DNA of 64,000 nt, taken from positions 80,708-144,707 of the forward strand of contig QKWP01000417.1 in NCBI GenBank assembly GCA_003550325.1. The letters run 5' to 3'. The notes beneath the pieces were generated by a model, which was not told where the DNA came from, ran no database searches, and was given only the letters and a program-made list of their open reading frames with translations. The stretch's first letter is position 1, and the number at the start of each line of letters is the position of its first letter. The DNA comes from Gigaspora rosea (taxonomy: Eukaryota; Glomeromycota; Glomeromycetes; Diversisporales; Gigasporaceae). Shown one piece after another: positions 1-11,210 of this stretch. The position numbers and the translations under genes are program-made.

Positions 1-511
1 ATCGGGTTCAAATGAACCAAGATCGGGTTCAAATGAACCAAAATCGGGTTAATGACCTAAGATCGGGTTCAAATGAACCGAGACCGGGTTCAAATGAACC
101 AAGATCGGGTTCAAGAACCAAGATCGGGTTCAAGTAAACCAAGATCGGGTTCAAATGAACAATGATCGGGTTCATTTGAACCATGATCGGGTTCATTTGA
201 ACCATGATCGGTTTCAAATGAACCAAAATCGGGTTCATTTGAACCAAAATCGGGTTCGAATGAACCAAGATCGGGTTCATGAACCAAGATCGGGTTCAAA
301 TGAACCAAGATCGGGTCATTTGAACCAAGATCAGGTTCATTTGAACCAAGATCGGGTTTATTTGAACCAGTATAGGGTTCTTGGACCCAAGATCGGGTTC
401 GTTTGAACCAAAATCAGGTTCATTTGAACCAAAACGGGTTCATTTGAACCAATTTCGGGTTCATTTGAACCATGACCAGGTCATTTGAACCAAGATCGGG
501 TTCATTTTGAC
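1..511. repeat. 21-bp palindromic minisatellite
   Basis: About 24 tandem units of a 20-21 bp motif (GATCGGGTTCAAATGAACCAA and variants) fill the left edge and continue off the window. Each unit holds the inverted pair GGTTCA/TGAACC around a 2-4 bp centre, so every unit can form a small hairpin. Some units read CAAATG in the centre and others CATTTG, while the flanking GATCGG keeps one orientation. Open frames across the array on both strands are by-products of a period divisible by three and are not genes. Confidence 0.95.
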
Positions 512-849
512 CCCAAATAAAAATTTAATAACACTAACCCATGAGGGTTTTGATATATATAACTTAATCCTAACAATAATCTTAAGACCTAAAGGTTAGG
601 GTTAGGGTCAGCTTTCATTATGTTGAGCTTTGAGTAGGGGTTTTATATATATATAACTTTGTTCTAATAACCTTAGACCCTAAAATTATATAAAATATAA
701 AATATATAACCTAAAACCACTATTAGAATTCTATATACTAAAAAGGCAATCAAATTTTATTATAAAAAAACAATTAAAAACTATGATAAAAAACAATTAA
801 ACCTTCTAGCCCGCGGCAATTGCCGGGCCCCTAACACTAGTTTTTTCAT
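512..849. other. AT-rich spacer, no gene seen
   Basis: No coding region is apparent. It contains a short TTAGGG-like stretch (594-607) and a GC-rich inverted repeat near 809-831 (CCCGCGGCAATTGCCGGGCC) just beyond the inferred 3' end of LINE-1. Confidence 0.5.
594..607 (+). repeat. interstitial TTAGGG telomere-like repeat
   Basis: Two units of GGTTAGGG match the common fungal telomere motif. It is short, so it may be chance or a scar. Confidence 0.5.
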
Positions 850-1319
850 CTAAGAAACTTATGATCGCAGTCTCTGTACTATGCGTCTCATTTTGAATAT
901 CTTGTGTCTTGAACCTTATGTTGATTATTTTGCATTTTTCTATCACATTACATGTCAGATTTCCCTTCCAGAGGGTAACATGTCATTCGTTAAAGGGCGC
1001 AATACATACATCCTGCATAATACCAGCCTTAATTGATTCTTAACTCCGCCAGAGTTTCCAAACCTTCATTACTATTCAATCTTTTTAATAGACTTGTTGC
1101 CTGCTTGGCCAGAAGTGAGCTTGCCAAGGGTTTAAAGCCCAAAATACCACCATGAAACAATATATCGTTCGGAGCGGTTTGTGCTATGCCTAGCTTCTTC
1201 TTACAAAGACAGACTATTGGCTAGTGAATACTTTGCAAATCACTTTCTGAAAGAGCTGTGACCTGCAAGATATATTCTAGTTTTGGAATAAGCACCTGGT
1301 TGTTTATATAGCTCAGCTA

Positions 1320-2835
1320 ACTAGCTGTTATCTTTTTCTTTTCTAATAGGTGCGTAAACAATCTGACTATTTTCTTTACTTTTCTTTTAATGATTGTTAG
1401 GTTTTTAGGAGTGTGTAGGTATATTTCCAAAAATTTGATATCATAAAGCTTAGGTTCTGCGAACAGCTCTGTCTTGCAAAAGAAAACACCACTTTCTTTC
1501 TTTGGAAGTTTCGAGTTGATTATTACCAACTTGGACTTGCTGGCATTAATTTCAATATTATTAATATAGAAGAATTGTTCTGCAATACTAATTGTTTTTT
1601 CAAGCTGTTCCTTTGAACCAGCGATCTATGTTGTGTCATTGGCATACAAGAGCACGGCCTGATGCACACTTAAGCTTCTTTCCTTATCCCTACATGGTCT
1701 AAAAATGTTTACTTCTGCGGTGTAGCCCAAGGAGCTGTCCTTCTGTACTTTATTCAGTAAATGATCATAGAAAATTTTCCAAACCAAGGGAGAGATCACT
1801 TCACCTTGGTCAATACCATCCTCAGCTATAAACTCTTCAGTAAGACCATAATCCGTAATTACTCGCATACGCCTCTTATTAAATAAGTTGATGACAAACT
1901 TAATTAAAATTTCTGGAAGTCTAATCCTCCACATAGCTTTTTCAAGCATCACCAAACTGACGGAATCAAAAGCCTTCTTCATATCTTGGAAAAGGAGCCA
2001 AAGTTCCTTCTTTTTTTCATGTGCCTCCTCAAGGAACGAATTTAGGATATGAATAGGTTCTTCCATCAAATTTTCTGGTAGGCCAGCAAAATTGGGCCCT
2101 TGCAGAATGTTCTTGTCTTTGATAATTAAACTTAATCTCTTTGTTATGATTCTAGTTATACACTTGCGAAAAGCTTCTAATAATGCAATTGGCCTTACTC
2201 TATTCAACTCAAAACCCCAATCTTCCACTTTGGGGATTGTATAAATTTGGGCTACTTTTTATTTATACAGGATTTTCCCTGTACTAAACAAATATTTGCA
2301 AAATTCTTAAAGGCTGTATGTACTCTAAGATCTGCTTGTTTGATTAATTCGTAAGTAATGTTAGAAACACCTGGCACTGAATTCGGCCTAATTTTATTGA
2401 GCATTGAAAGCCATTCCTCCAAATCCACCAGCAACAAAACTTTCTTATACCATTCTTCTTGTATCCTATTCAATGGCTTATAAATCTTTCTCCACTCCTC
2501 GCTTAGTAAATCTAGGTGGGGATTCCTCTTTCTAAACTGCTCCTTAAAGTGTTCGTTGGTCTTAGATAGAACTTCACCAGGTTCCGATATTAATTCATAT
2601 TCATCTGTTTCCTTAATCAGAATTCGGTCCAACTACATGGCCTTTCCATGAGACTCCTTAGCATTTTCTTCTGTTCTTCTACGATCATTTCGCATCTTTT
2701 CTGTATATACTTTTTAATTTCCTTTTCTCTATATAGTTTTTCTTCACAAATTAATTTATTTTCCATTGCCTTCCACCAAAGAGCTGCTCTATCAAGCCAA
2801 GTGTTTACCTGTTCCAAAGTGATATCTGGTATCAT
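1320..2835 (-). pseudogene. LINE-1 reverse transcriptase (broken)
   Basis: Fragments in several minus frames give RT blocks in the correct order: a linker and thumb-proximal region (2252-2835), then DWGFELNRVRPIALLEAFRK, FQDMKKAFDSVSLVMLEKAM, and GIDQGEVISPLVWKIFYDHL. The last block leads to the catalytic box, which reads YANDTT. LINE RTs normally carry YADD or FADD here, so the first catalytic aspartate is changed to Asn, consistent with a G-to-A change. A frameshift separates the 2252-2632 piece from the 1626-2228 piece near 2230-2260. Downstream sequence (1317-1529) continues the RT C-terminal region. The protein would copy element RNA into DNA at a nicked target, but this copy cannot. Confidence 0.85.
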
Positions 2836-3366
2836 AGTGCCTGCACTAGAGTTAATACTTCTAATTTTGCTATTTCAGCTACCGGTCATGTGGTATGCAT
2901 CTTTGTTACTTGCTACATTTTTTATTAATCTTCCCAACTCTTTGGCTACTTTGCAATTGGTGACTCCTTAACCTTTTTAACCACCCTTCTTTTATTTCTA
3001 GTCTTTTTACTTGGTAGAGTTTATTTGCTGACTTCCAAATTGCTTCCTTGATTGTGTCACATAGCTGATCTATACTGACCTTTAAACCTAATGGCTAATC
3101 TAAATCCATGTCTTGTTTATCTTTTAGAAGCCAGAACGGCAATTTTTTTCTAAGCTTGTTCCATAACGCCGACCTATAATTATCCCAATTTTCCTTCATT
3201 GCCTTATCGAGCTTCCATACTATTCATGATGGGGAAGTTTGCTGCGTTCTACTTATTATATCTACACTATTATCCCTTGCCAAAAAAACTTCAACCAATG
3301 GCAAATCAAGATCACTACCTGTTATTGTTCTCATTTCTAAAATGTCCACTTTCGAAACCTTACTCA

Positions 3367-3996
3367 TTAAGTTTTTGATAACCATATCTGGTCTATTCTT
3401 GTACTTGTGTGTCCATTACTCCAAGTGTACTGCCTGGTGCTAGGGTTTAGTCTTCTAAAAGCATCCACGAAGAGCTTTCCTTCTAACCAAGTGAACAAGG
3501 TAGAACGTTTAAAATTTGGAGTCTGTGAGGACTTGTCCATTAGCTTGTTTGGTATATGGTTAAAGTCCCCCATTAGAGCGATTTGCCAGGTCTTTTCATT
3601 TTGGTTGACTATTTCCTGAATTTTTTCGATCACTATTTTTGCACTTACTTCATCACTTGGAGGTATGTAAGCCACAATTACTAATAGCTTACATTTTTTA
3701 AGAAACAAATATGCATACATTAAATATTCATTGAATCTTTCTATTTTCTCTATGTGACATTCAATGTCCCTATGTATAAGGAGCCCAACGCTAGACCAGA
3801 AACTTCTAAAATTGTCCAGTTCCTTCGCCATAAACTTTGCCTCCTTTTCACCCAGATTTGTTTCTGCGATTCCGATTATATTTACTTTCTTCTCGATTGC
3901 CCATGATGTTAAAAATTCTATTCTATGAAACTGTGTCTTAAGACCATTAATATTATGAAATGCACACACTACGCTCCTATCTTGCTGACCCCTCAA
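3367..3996 (-). pseudogene. LINE-1 endonuclease domain (EEP family)
   Basis: The 209-residue frame contains the order typical of LINE apurinic-like endonucleases: an N-terminal FHNINGL block, IIGIAETNLG (catalytic Glu), a YIPPSD block, IALMGDFNHIPN (the GDFN Asp/Asn pair) and a C-terminal TRIDQIWLSK block. This domain nicks target DNA to prime reverse transcription. The domain is intact over this stretch, but the frame ends before the RT and is separated from it by about 530 bp with no open minus frame. Confidence 0.85.
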
Positions 3997-4057
3997 AGGT
4001 ACAACATCTTTATATCTCTTAGATATTGCACTGATCTCTGTTACAACTGGGCGCTCT

Positions 4058-4339
4058 TCAGGAGCATTGGGGCCTTTCTAGCCCTTGATTTTCTTCAATT
4101 CTGTTAAGACATCTTAAAATTTCCTCCAAAATGCTTCTTTCCTTTATTTTGGCACTTTGAGAAGTTATATCAGGCATCTTTCCTTTTAAAGTTTCTACTT
4201 CTGCTCTCATGTTTCTGTTCTTGAGATGAGTTTCTTTTAAAACATTCTTCCCTTTTTTGTCTTCCCATGATTGACTTCTGGAGTTAATATCCAAAGACAC
4301 CCTTCTTCTTGTTTTAGAGAGATTATTTATTCCGGTCAT
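4058..4339 (-). pseudogene. LINE-1 linker segment, probable coiled coil
   Basis: A 93-residue charged frame, rich in Lys, Glu and Arg with heptad-like spacing, lies just upstream of the endonuclease in element order. It may be the C-terminal part of ORF1 or the N-terminus of ORF2. Its upstream continuation is cut by the MITE at 4366-5018; the RRM-like part of ORF1 resumes beyond it at 5113. No function can be read from motifs. Confidence 0.5.
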
Positions 4340-4365
4340 ATTTCTGGCTCCTTTTGGTGGAGCTA

Positions 4366-5018
4366 TCCCTTAATTTGTTATGCAAGCATATTTGCCTGCG
4401 AAAATTTTAAAATTTTAAATTTTTTAAATAAAACCTTAAATATTAATTTTAGCAATATACTTTCTAAGCAAAAATAATAATATTAGTTCTGTTTTATCAA
4501 CTTAATTATAAAATTTTTTAAAATTATTAAAAAACTTTAGTGTAATAAAAGTTTAAAGTTTTTGTTTTGGAACTTTTACTATAGAATTTTTTCTTTAGGT
4601 TTTCTCAAATTTATATGTTCCTGTCTATAAAAAAAATTTTCACTTCTAATACAAGTCTTAATTTTTACAAGTAAATCATATAAAGTCAATTAATAAAAGT
4701 TGCATCCTTTATATAAACTACAATATTGTATTAGAAACTATATTTTTAAAACTAATATTTAAAGAATTCGCCAAGATATTGTAAAATATTTTTTTGGTTA
4801 AAAAATTTCTTTAAAATTTAATATTTTCAGCTTATATGCAACATAAACTTTTTGTCTTATAATATAAATTTAAATAATTCAAAAATATAATCCTTGTTAT
4901 TAAATATTATAATACCAAATTTTATTTAAATATTTTAAATGATTAAAAAATAGATCAGAGGTAGATTTATAGTAATTATACAGGCAAATTTGCCTGCGAA
5001 GTAGTACAAACTAAGGGA
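4366..5018. mobile_element. MITE with 13-bp TIRs and TA duplication
   Basis: The ends are TCCCTTAATTTGT (4366-4378) and the complement of ACAAACTAAGGGA (5006-5018), with one mismatch. Both are flanked directly by TA (4364-4365 and 5019-5020), the hallmark of Tc1/mariner-type insertion. Just inside each end is the palindromic or near-palindromic box CAGGCAAATTTGCCTG (perfect at 4981-4996, imperfect near 4383-4397). The 653-bp interior is very AT-rich with no transposase frame, so it is non-autonomous. It sits inside LINE-1 and is therefore younger than it. Confidence 0.85.
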
Positions 5019-5112
5019 TAAGATTCTTCCTTTTATGGAATTCCTTACTTTCAGTAAATGGTCTTCCATTTTCCTTTTGTACTTTAAGTAAAAAACCTTT
5101 ATCTATTCTTTT

Positions 5113-6107
5113 TCAAAAAAGAGAATTACTTCCATAGTTGACTTGAGTTTGAACTGCCTTCTCCAAATCCTCTTTACAATCAAAATAAACAAAGACCGAC
5201 CCTCTTGGATTATCATTGCTATTTACTAGTATAAAGATTGTCTTTGCTTTGAGTTGTTTAAGTTGTCTAAATAACAAAACCTCTATTGTGTTTTTTGGTA
5301 TACCTCCTAATACCACTCTAAATGGCTTTCTTTTCTCCATAATTTCCTCCTGTTTTATATCTTTTGAAATCCTAGTAAGCCATCTTCCTATTGGAAGCAC
5401 CATGCGTTTTCGAGTATATTCTTGTATCTCTGGTTTTTGAGAGTTAAATCCACCACTGCTGTTTTATTGTACTTATTTGTTGACCAGGTAATGTTCCTAA
5501 CTTTCCTATACCGGCTCATTAGTTTCTTGATTGATAAGTTACCATTTTTAAATGGAACATTCCAAATTGTATAGGTTTCTTGCATGTCTAAGTCTTCTTG
5601 TCTAATTTGAATAGGGTTATCCTTTTTGTTGCTTTGGTCCAAATTCCCTTGGTCTTCCTTGTCTTCTGAGAACATAATTACATCCTCTTTCGCATCCACT
5701 TTTGTACGAATGCTTTGTTTGTTTTTGGTTTCAGATTCGATATTGAGTTTGTTCTCAAAGGCTTGTGTATCATAGTCGGTTGTCCCACACTCCAGCTGTA
5801 AAAGAGTTTCAATTCTCGCCTGTCTTTCTGCTTCCAAAACATTTAAATTCTCCTTCAAATTCCGTCCTTAAACATCTTTGAGTTGTTTTTCTGTTAACTT
5901 GGGGTAGTATTCCAAAAACTGTCTGATAATACATATCTCTTCCGCTGTAATAGTTTGTATAGCTTCTGCTATTTCTTGGTCTACTATTTGAGTTCTTATA
6001 CATTCTTTCTTCAGTAAGTCCACACAGCCAACACCTCCATACTTTATAGCCTGGCAACCATTTCTAAGAAATATAACCTTCCATTCTGGAACTTGCATTC
6101 TGTTCAT
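5113..6107 (-). pseudogene. LINE-1 ORF1 (RRM-like nucleic-acid-binding protein), frameshifted
   Basis: Three overlapping minus frames (5868-6107, 5388-5858, 5113-5403) read as one ancestral protein in the order N-terminal helical region, acidic/charged middle, then an RRM-like end. The last piece has the pattern FRVVLGGIP (RNP2-like) and, about 40 residues on, RGSVFVYF (RNP1-like), which is how many LINE ORF1 proteins bind element RNA. The segment around 5520-5590 (ETYTIWNVPF) may be a second RRM-like start. The frames join by small overlaps or shifts, so at least two frameshifts are present. Confidence 0.65.
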
Positions 6108-6130
6108 TGATTATCTCAGTATTTGTTATA

Positions 6131-6680
6131 CCAGATTTGGTTGAATAAACATGTGACTGGTTTGTTTATTCTATTTTGTTTGTTATGTTGTATTGTGTTG
6201 TATTGCAGATCACGCGTTTGTTTTGTTTGTTGTTTTAGTATCTACAATTCAGGGTCAAGCACAAATTCCCAAAAGTTCCAAAAAATTTTTTGAAAAAATT
6301 TAAAGTTTGAATTTGCACACAAGTAGTGTCCCTTTTCTTCTAAGTTGTATTAGCAAAGCCTATGTTATTTGGACTTGTCTTTCTTTTTCCTTAGGGCGTT
6401 TTTGGCTGTTACTTAGTTACTTTATCTGTCTTCTATTCTTTTTTTTTCTTGCCGAATTTGGAAAAGTTGATCAGCGGAGAGAGTTTTTAGTGATGAAAAA
6501 ATTGAAATTCCTACAAACTCTTTAAATGATAGAAACTTAAATGATTCCAACCTTAACTCTCTTGAAATATATAATCCAACAACATATTACAATAAATTTC
6601 TTTACTATATATCGATTAATCAGCAAATTTTATATATAGATATATGTTGATTACTAACCGGGTAAGATATATATTAATAC
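6131..6680. other. non-coding spacer
   Basis: No convincing gene. It probably holds the 5' untranslated part of LINE-1 and adjacent AT-rich sequence. A stretch at 6615-6655 (CAGCAAATTTTATATATAG) recurs in the opposite orientation near 21570-21595, so it is likely the end of another dispersed repeat. Confidence 0.4.
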
Positions 6681-6743
6681 TAAATACCCCTGCTAATTTC
6701 TATCGATAGTGATAATAATCGATAGAAATCACAGGGGTATTTA
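6681..6743. repeat. 63-bp hairpin
   Basis: TAAATACCCCTG at the left pairs with CAGGGGTATTTA at the right, and ATTTCTATCGATA pairs with ATCGATAGAAAT inside, leaving a short loop. It could be a very small foldback element; no transposase or target-site duplication is evident. Confidence 0.7.
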
Positions 6744-6786
6744 CACTAGTTGAAATATTGCCACTCGTTATGACAAATGTTATAGG

Positions 6787-7714
6787 TAGTGATGGCAATT
6801 TAATCAGCCAAAGAAAATTTAATTGGCCATCGGCCAATATATAATTATTTGGCCAAAATGGCCAGAATTTTGCGGCCAAAGTTGAATGTCAATTGGCCAG
6901 GCCAATAAAAATTATTTGGCCAATATGGCCGTTGGCCAATGTCCAAATGGCCAAACGGCCAAGTGGCCAAATTTCTTTGTATAGTAATAAAAAAGAAATT
7001 TATATAAAAATACTGTATTATATGCATACTAATGTTAATATATATTCATATACTTACTGGTTTTGTTTAAAGCCACACTATTAACTATAGAACCAATATT
7101 CTTAAATTATATTTATTGTATATTACCTTCCCAAAAAAAGTTAATTTAACACTATAGTTATTTATTTTCATGTGCTATTACTAAAGTTACGATAAAGAAA
7201 TTTACGAACTATTGGAATTAATAAAACTCATAGAACTGGATCGATATTTAACTATACGTGAAAGAATAATTAAATCTATCGATTCTTTTCAAGTTCTTTT
7301 TTAATTATAATAGTTTGCTTGAAAGTTCGTTTTGGAGCATATTAATATATAAGATAACTTAAGTAATAATTGTTAAGCTATATAAAAAAAAATCTAGCGA
7401 AAGCTAATAAGTTATATAAAAAATAATTTAAGTGAAGGTTTAATAAGTTATAAAAAAAAATAATTTAAGCGAAGGTTTAAAAAGTTATATAAAAGTATAA
7501 TTTGAGCAAATGTTTAATAAGTAATTTGAGCAAAGGTTTAATAAGCAAAGGTTTAGTAAGTTATATAGAAAAATTACTAAGTGAAGATTTAACCAATCAA
7601 ATTACTAGTTTTATTTGGCCGTTTCGGCCAAAAATGAGATTTATATTTTTGGCCTTTTGGCCTCGGCCAATGGCTGCGGCCATTGGCTGGCCAAATAACC
7701 AAGTGACATTACTG
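6787..7714. mobile_element. non-autonomous hAT-type element with perfect 8-bp TSD
   Basis: The ends are TAGTGATGGCAATTT at the left and, in complement, CAGTAATGTCACTTG at the right, both typical of hAT termini. They are flanked by a perfect 8-bp direct repeat GTTATAGG (6779-6786 and 7715-7722). Both subterminal regions are packed with GGCC and TGGCCAA words that make imperfect palindromes (6826-6970 and 7615-7697), which could be transposase-binding sites. The interior has a tandem repeat (7376-7590) and no transposase frame. Confidence 0.88.
7376..7590. repeat. tandem repeat of about 25-40 bp inside the hAT element
   Basis: Variants of AATTTAAGYGAAGGTTTAATA followed by AGTTATATAAAA repeat about seven times with shortening toward the right. 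Confidence 0.75.
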
Positions 7715-7722
7715 GTTATAGG

Positions 7723-8284
7723 TTTTCAAGCCGAATGTACAACGATTTTTATTGCCTTTATTATAAGTCGAATGATTGCCGTTTGGCGGCAATCGCTGCC
7801 ACTCGGCAATCATTCGCCACTCTAAAAATCGGCATGAAATCATAAATTGGAATCGAAATAGAATTTTTGTAACCATTCGTAAATAAATCGTTAAAAGTAG
7901 CACAGTACATTTGTTTTAAATCGTTAAAATAGCCATAACATTCGATTATTTAAATATCAAAATCAATAAAAAATCAAAATAGAATTTTCGTAACCATTCG
8001 TAAATCAATCGTTAAAAGTAGCACAGTACATTCGTTTTAAATCATTAAAAATAGCCATAACAATTGTTTATTTAAACATCAAAATCGATAAAAATCGAAA
8101 CAAAAAATTTCGTAACCATGTTAAAAGTAACACAGTACATTTGTTTTAAATCGTTAAAATAGTTATAAAAAATAGTTTATTTAAACATAAAATCAATAAA
8201 AATCTTAGAAATCGGAGTTAAAAGATAAGCTTTATAAATCATTATAAAATATATTAAAAAACAAAAAACTAAAAAAAACGATTT
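7723..8284. repeat. three diverged ~120-bp direct repeats plus inverted repeat
   Basis: The motif TCGTAACCATTCGTAAAT.. AGTAGCACAGTACATT..GTTTAAATCGTTAAAA..TTATTTAAACATC recurs near 7860-7975, 7980-8095 and 8105-8210. To their left, CGAATGATTGCCG and CGGCAATCATTCG (about 7769-7816) form a hairpin arm pair. These could be subterminal repeats of the adjacent transposon; no gene is visible. Confidence 0.7.
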
Positions 8285-8294
8285 TCAAAAAAAA

Positions 8295-11210
8295 TTATTC
8301 CTTAGGTGCTTCTTCCACAGATGCCACAGACTCATCGTCCGAATCTTCGCTTGTATATTCTGCAGTGTATTTAAGTGCGCCATGAATCTCGCCCATATTT
8401 GCACTTTCGCCGGTTCTGTACTCTCGTTTTCTTGAGTACAAAACTTGTTTATCATAGTCGCCGCTATAAAATCGGCCTCTTTTCGCTGGTCTTTCCACAG
8501 GGGCATCTCCCGGTTCTTTTCTTTTTTCTGGGGGTTTTTTTTTTTCGGTGCTTTCCCTTTTTTTGTTGCTTTCCCTTTTTCCGTTGCTTTGCCTTTTTCC
8601 GTTGCTTTGCCTTTATCAGTTTCTGTGCTTTTATCAGTTTCTGTGCCTTTATCAGTTTCTGTGCCTTTATCCGTCGCTTTGCTTTTTTCTGCCGCTTTGC
8701 TTTTTTCTGCCGCTTTGTTTTTTTCCGCTGCTTTGTTTTTTTCTGCTTCTATGCTTTTTTCTGCAGCTTTGCTTTTTTCTGTCACTTTGCTTTTTTCCGC
8801 TGCTTTGCTTTTTTCTGCTTCTATGCTTTTTAATGCTTCTTCGATTTTTCTTCTTTTTTGTTCTTTCGTACAATCATGTGCAACTTCTTCTTCGGAAACG
8901 TAGGCCCAATCAGGTAAATCTTCAGGTCTAGCTACATCTAAAAAGAATGCATTATCGTCATAAAATCATTTCCTCGTTTGTTGCGTTGATGAGATCTTTT
9001 TTGCTTGTTCATCCAAAGTTTTTTTTAGCAAATTTGTAACTATAAAAATATCGTTAGTATTATTAAAATAGTTAGTATGATTAATTGAAATTTATAATTT
9101 CTACGATTGTTGAAATTTAGCAATAATTTGATCAAAAATCAATTTACCTCGTCAGAATGCCACGTATAATCACACACATTAGCATTTCTTTTCTTGTTGT
9201 CTTCAGCATCGGTCTCACTTATTTCTGGCGAGTGTATTTCGGTCCTTGAAAGTAAATTCATCAACCCTTTTTGCTCATATTTAATGATTCGCTTTGCTTG
9301 TCGTTTATATAACGATTGTGCGCCTTTAATTCTTCATGCTTTTTTCTGTAAGCAAAAAATATATAAATGCATTAATAAAAAATAAATATAATATAAACAG
9401 GCATGCTTCGGATTTTAATATTTATACTTACCGAACTTAGCCTGCAGGCTAAGTTCGGTAAGTTATAAATATTAATATCCGAAAACTGGTTTTTTTTAAA
9501 ATAATAACGTAAAATTTTCATACTTCATTCATCCTATAATTGGCATGAAGACGTCGATTGTCTTCATCTATTTTTCCTTGCTCAACTTTCAGATGCCGGC
9601 CCTTTGGTGTCAGTGTAAAGCACCTAACCAATCCCAAATTTCTTTTCGGGTAGGAGTGAAAGTCAGCGCCAACAATCGTTCTAATTCCGGAATTAGTTTG
9701 TTAAGAATTTGTTTATTGTTCGGGCTCAAAAAAACTTCATCAATGTTAAGTTGATATTTGCGCGGGATCGTTTTTAATAAAATTTTCATCTCAGCCTATT
9801 AAAAATGAAGAAAAATAATTAAATCGAAAAAAAACGGAAAAAAAATTAAATCGTTAGAAAAACATTAAAAAATCATAAAAAAAATTTTCGCAAAAAATTA
9901 TAAAAGGGAAATCGTATAAAAAATATTAAAAATTTGCAAAAAAGAAAAATCGTAAGGTTAAAATCGTAAAAAAAATCAATCAAAAGATAAAAATAAATTA
10001 TTAAAAGGAAATAATTGTAAAATGGAATCGTAAAAATTTTAAAATTCGTAAAAAAATCAATAAGCATAAATAAAAATCATAAAAAAAAATCGAAATAAAA
10101 TATTAAAAAGAAAATTGAAAATCGTAATAATGAAAAGATATAAATCGTAAAATAAATTAAAAATCGTAAATAAATATAAAAAAATCAAATTGTTAAAAAG
10201 AAAAAAATTGTAAAAAAAAAGTTAATCATAAAAGATAAGAAAAAATTGAAAAATCGTAACCAAAATTAAAAATTGTAAAAATTTGTATTAAACTTACCCG
10301 AGCTTCTTTCAGATCAAAAGATCTTTTTGCACTTAGTTGAGATGGCTGTATTTCGGAACTACTTTTACTATCATTACTATCAGATAATTCACCTTCACTT
10401 TCACTTTTTTCGCTTTCTGAAATCATTGATCCTGCAGTTTTGGATTGCTGGTCCGATTCCTTGCCAAAACTTTCGTTGATAATGATTAGGGCCTTGATTT
10501 CTTCTTTAGCTTGTTTGTTTTCAGCCTCCAAATCGGCTACTCTGCACTTTAACTTTACAGTTTCTTCACGCAAACTTTCGTTTTCTATAAAAATAGGTAA
10601 TAAAAACAAAAGATTAACAAAATAAAACATACAAAAATGAGAAAGATAATCAAAATTATTACAACTTTCGGCTGCCGTTTCCCAACATATATATTGGGAA
10701 ACAGTAGCCGAAATTTTTTATAACTGAATTGATTACAAAACCTGCTTCCGACTCTTCAAATGACTTTTATCGTTGAATATTTTGTTGTTTTTCTTTGTAC
10801 ATGCTTTTGGGTAATCGAAGTGATGGATATCTTTGCTTTAAGTTGGATAAAGCAGAAGTTAATTCAGGTGATGAGATAATAACAGGTGAAGTTGGATAAC
10901 TGAAAGCAGGTGTTGAAGGTCTAGCAAGTGGTGAAGATTGAACGGGTAAATGTGGTAAAGATCGCATGGGCGAATGTGGTGCAGATCGAACGGGAGAATG
11001 TGGTGCAGAACGAACGGGAGAATTTTGAGTTGTAGAAGTGCCAGTTTGACGAAGTCCAGTTGAAGGTAAAGTTTCGGATAAAGGTAAAGTTTCGGATGAA
11101 GGTAAAGGATTTTCAGTTAAAGGTTCGATTACAACGATAGGTTCTTGTTGTTGACTTTCGGATGTATCGCATTTTAAAGATTTTCATTGTTTTTTTGGTC
11201 GTTTTGACAT
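8295..11210 (-). pseudogene. five-exon gene of unknown function, broken; possible transposon accessory protein
   Basis: Reading right to left, a consistent spliced model is: exon 1 11210 to about 10735, exon 2 10584-10298, exon 3 9795-9524, exon 4 9345-9148, exon 5 9039-8295. Each junction has a GT donor and an AG acceptor on the minus strand (for example GTAAGT at 10297-10292). The product would have a Ser/Pro-rich N-terminus with SPVRSAPH repeats, a Leu/Glu coiled coil in exon 2, a conserved-looking WDWLGALH block in exon 3, a charged exon 4, and in exon 5 a Lys/Glu/Thr repeat region (EKSKAAEKSKATDKG) before an acidic tail ending EEAPKE. It is interrupted by TGA in exons 1, 3 and 5, a TAA in exon 1, and small frameshifts, including one near a T-rich homopolymer at 8535-8545. 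I do not recognise a family. Its divergent position next to the transposase suggests, but does not prove, a TnpA-like partner. Confidence 0.55.

Larger units (their letters stand above)
850..6130 (-). mobile_element. LINE-1: degraded non-LTR retrotransposon
   Basis: Reading right to left, the element encodes an ORF1 with an RRM-like fold, an apurinic-type endonuclease, a reverse transcriptase and a C-terminal tail that continues past position 1317 with frameshifts. The gene order and RT style match LINEs common in Glomeromycotina. It is interrupted between ORF1 and the coiled-coil segment by a TA-flanked MITE (4366-5018). Frame breaks and stops are spread along its length, so it is dead. The outer ends are approximate; no clear poly(A) tail or target-site duplication was found. 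Confidence 0.85.

Noticed and set aside
29..406. Open frames on both strands in the left minisatellite
   Set aside because: They follow from a 21-bp period without stops and show only repeated short peptides.
6744..6768. CACTA terminal motif of the CMC transposon
   Set aside because: CACTAG is present next to a hairpin, but no matching right end can be seen because of the gap, and short matches are common.
8375..8931. Plus-strand frames rich in Phe, Ser and Leu
   Set aside because: They are antisense to the Lys/Glu repeat region of the minus-strand gene.
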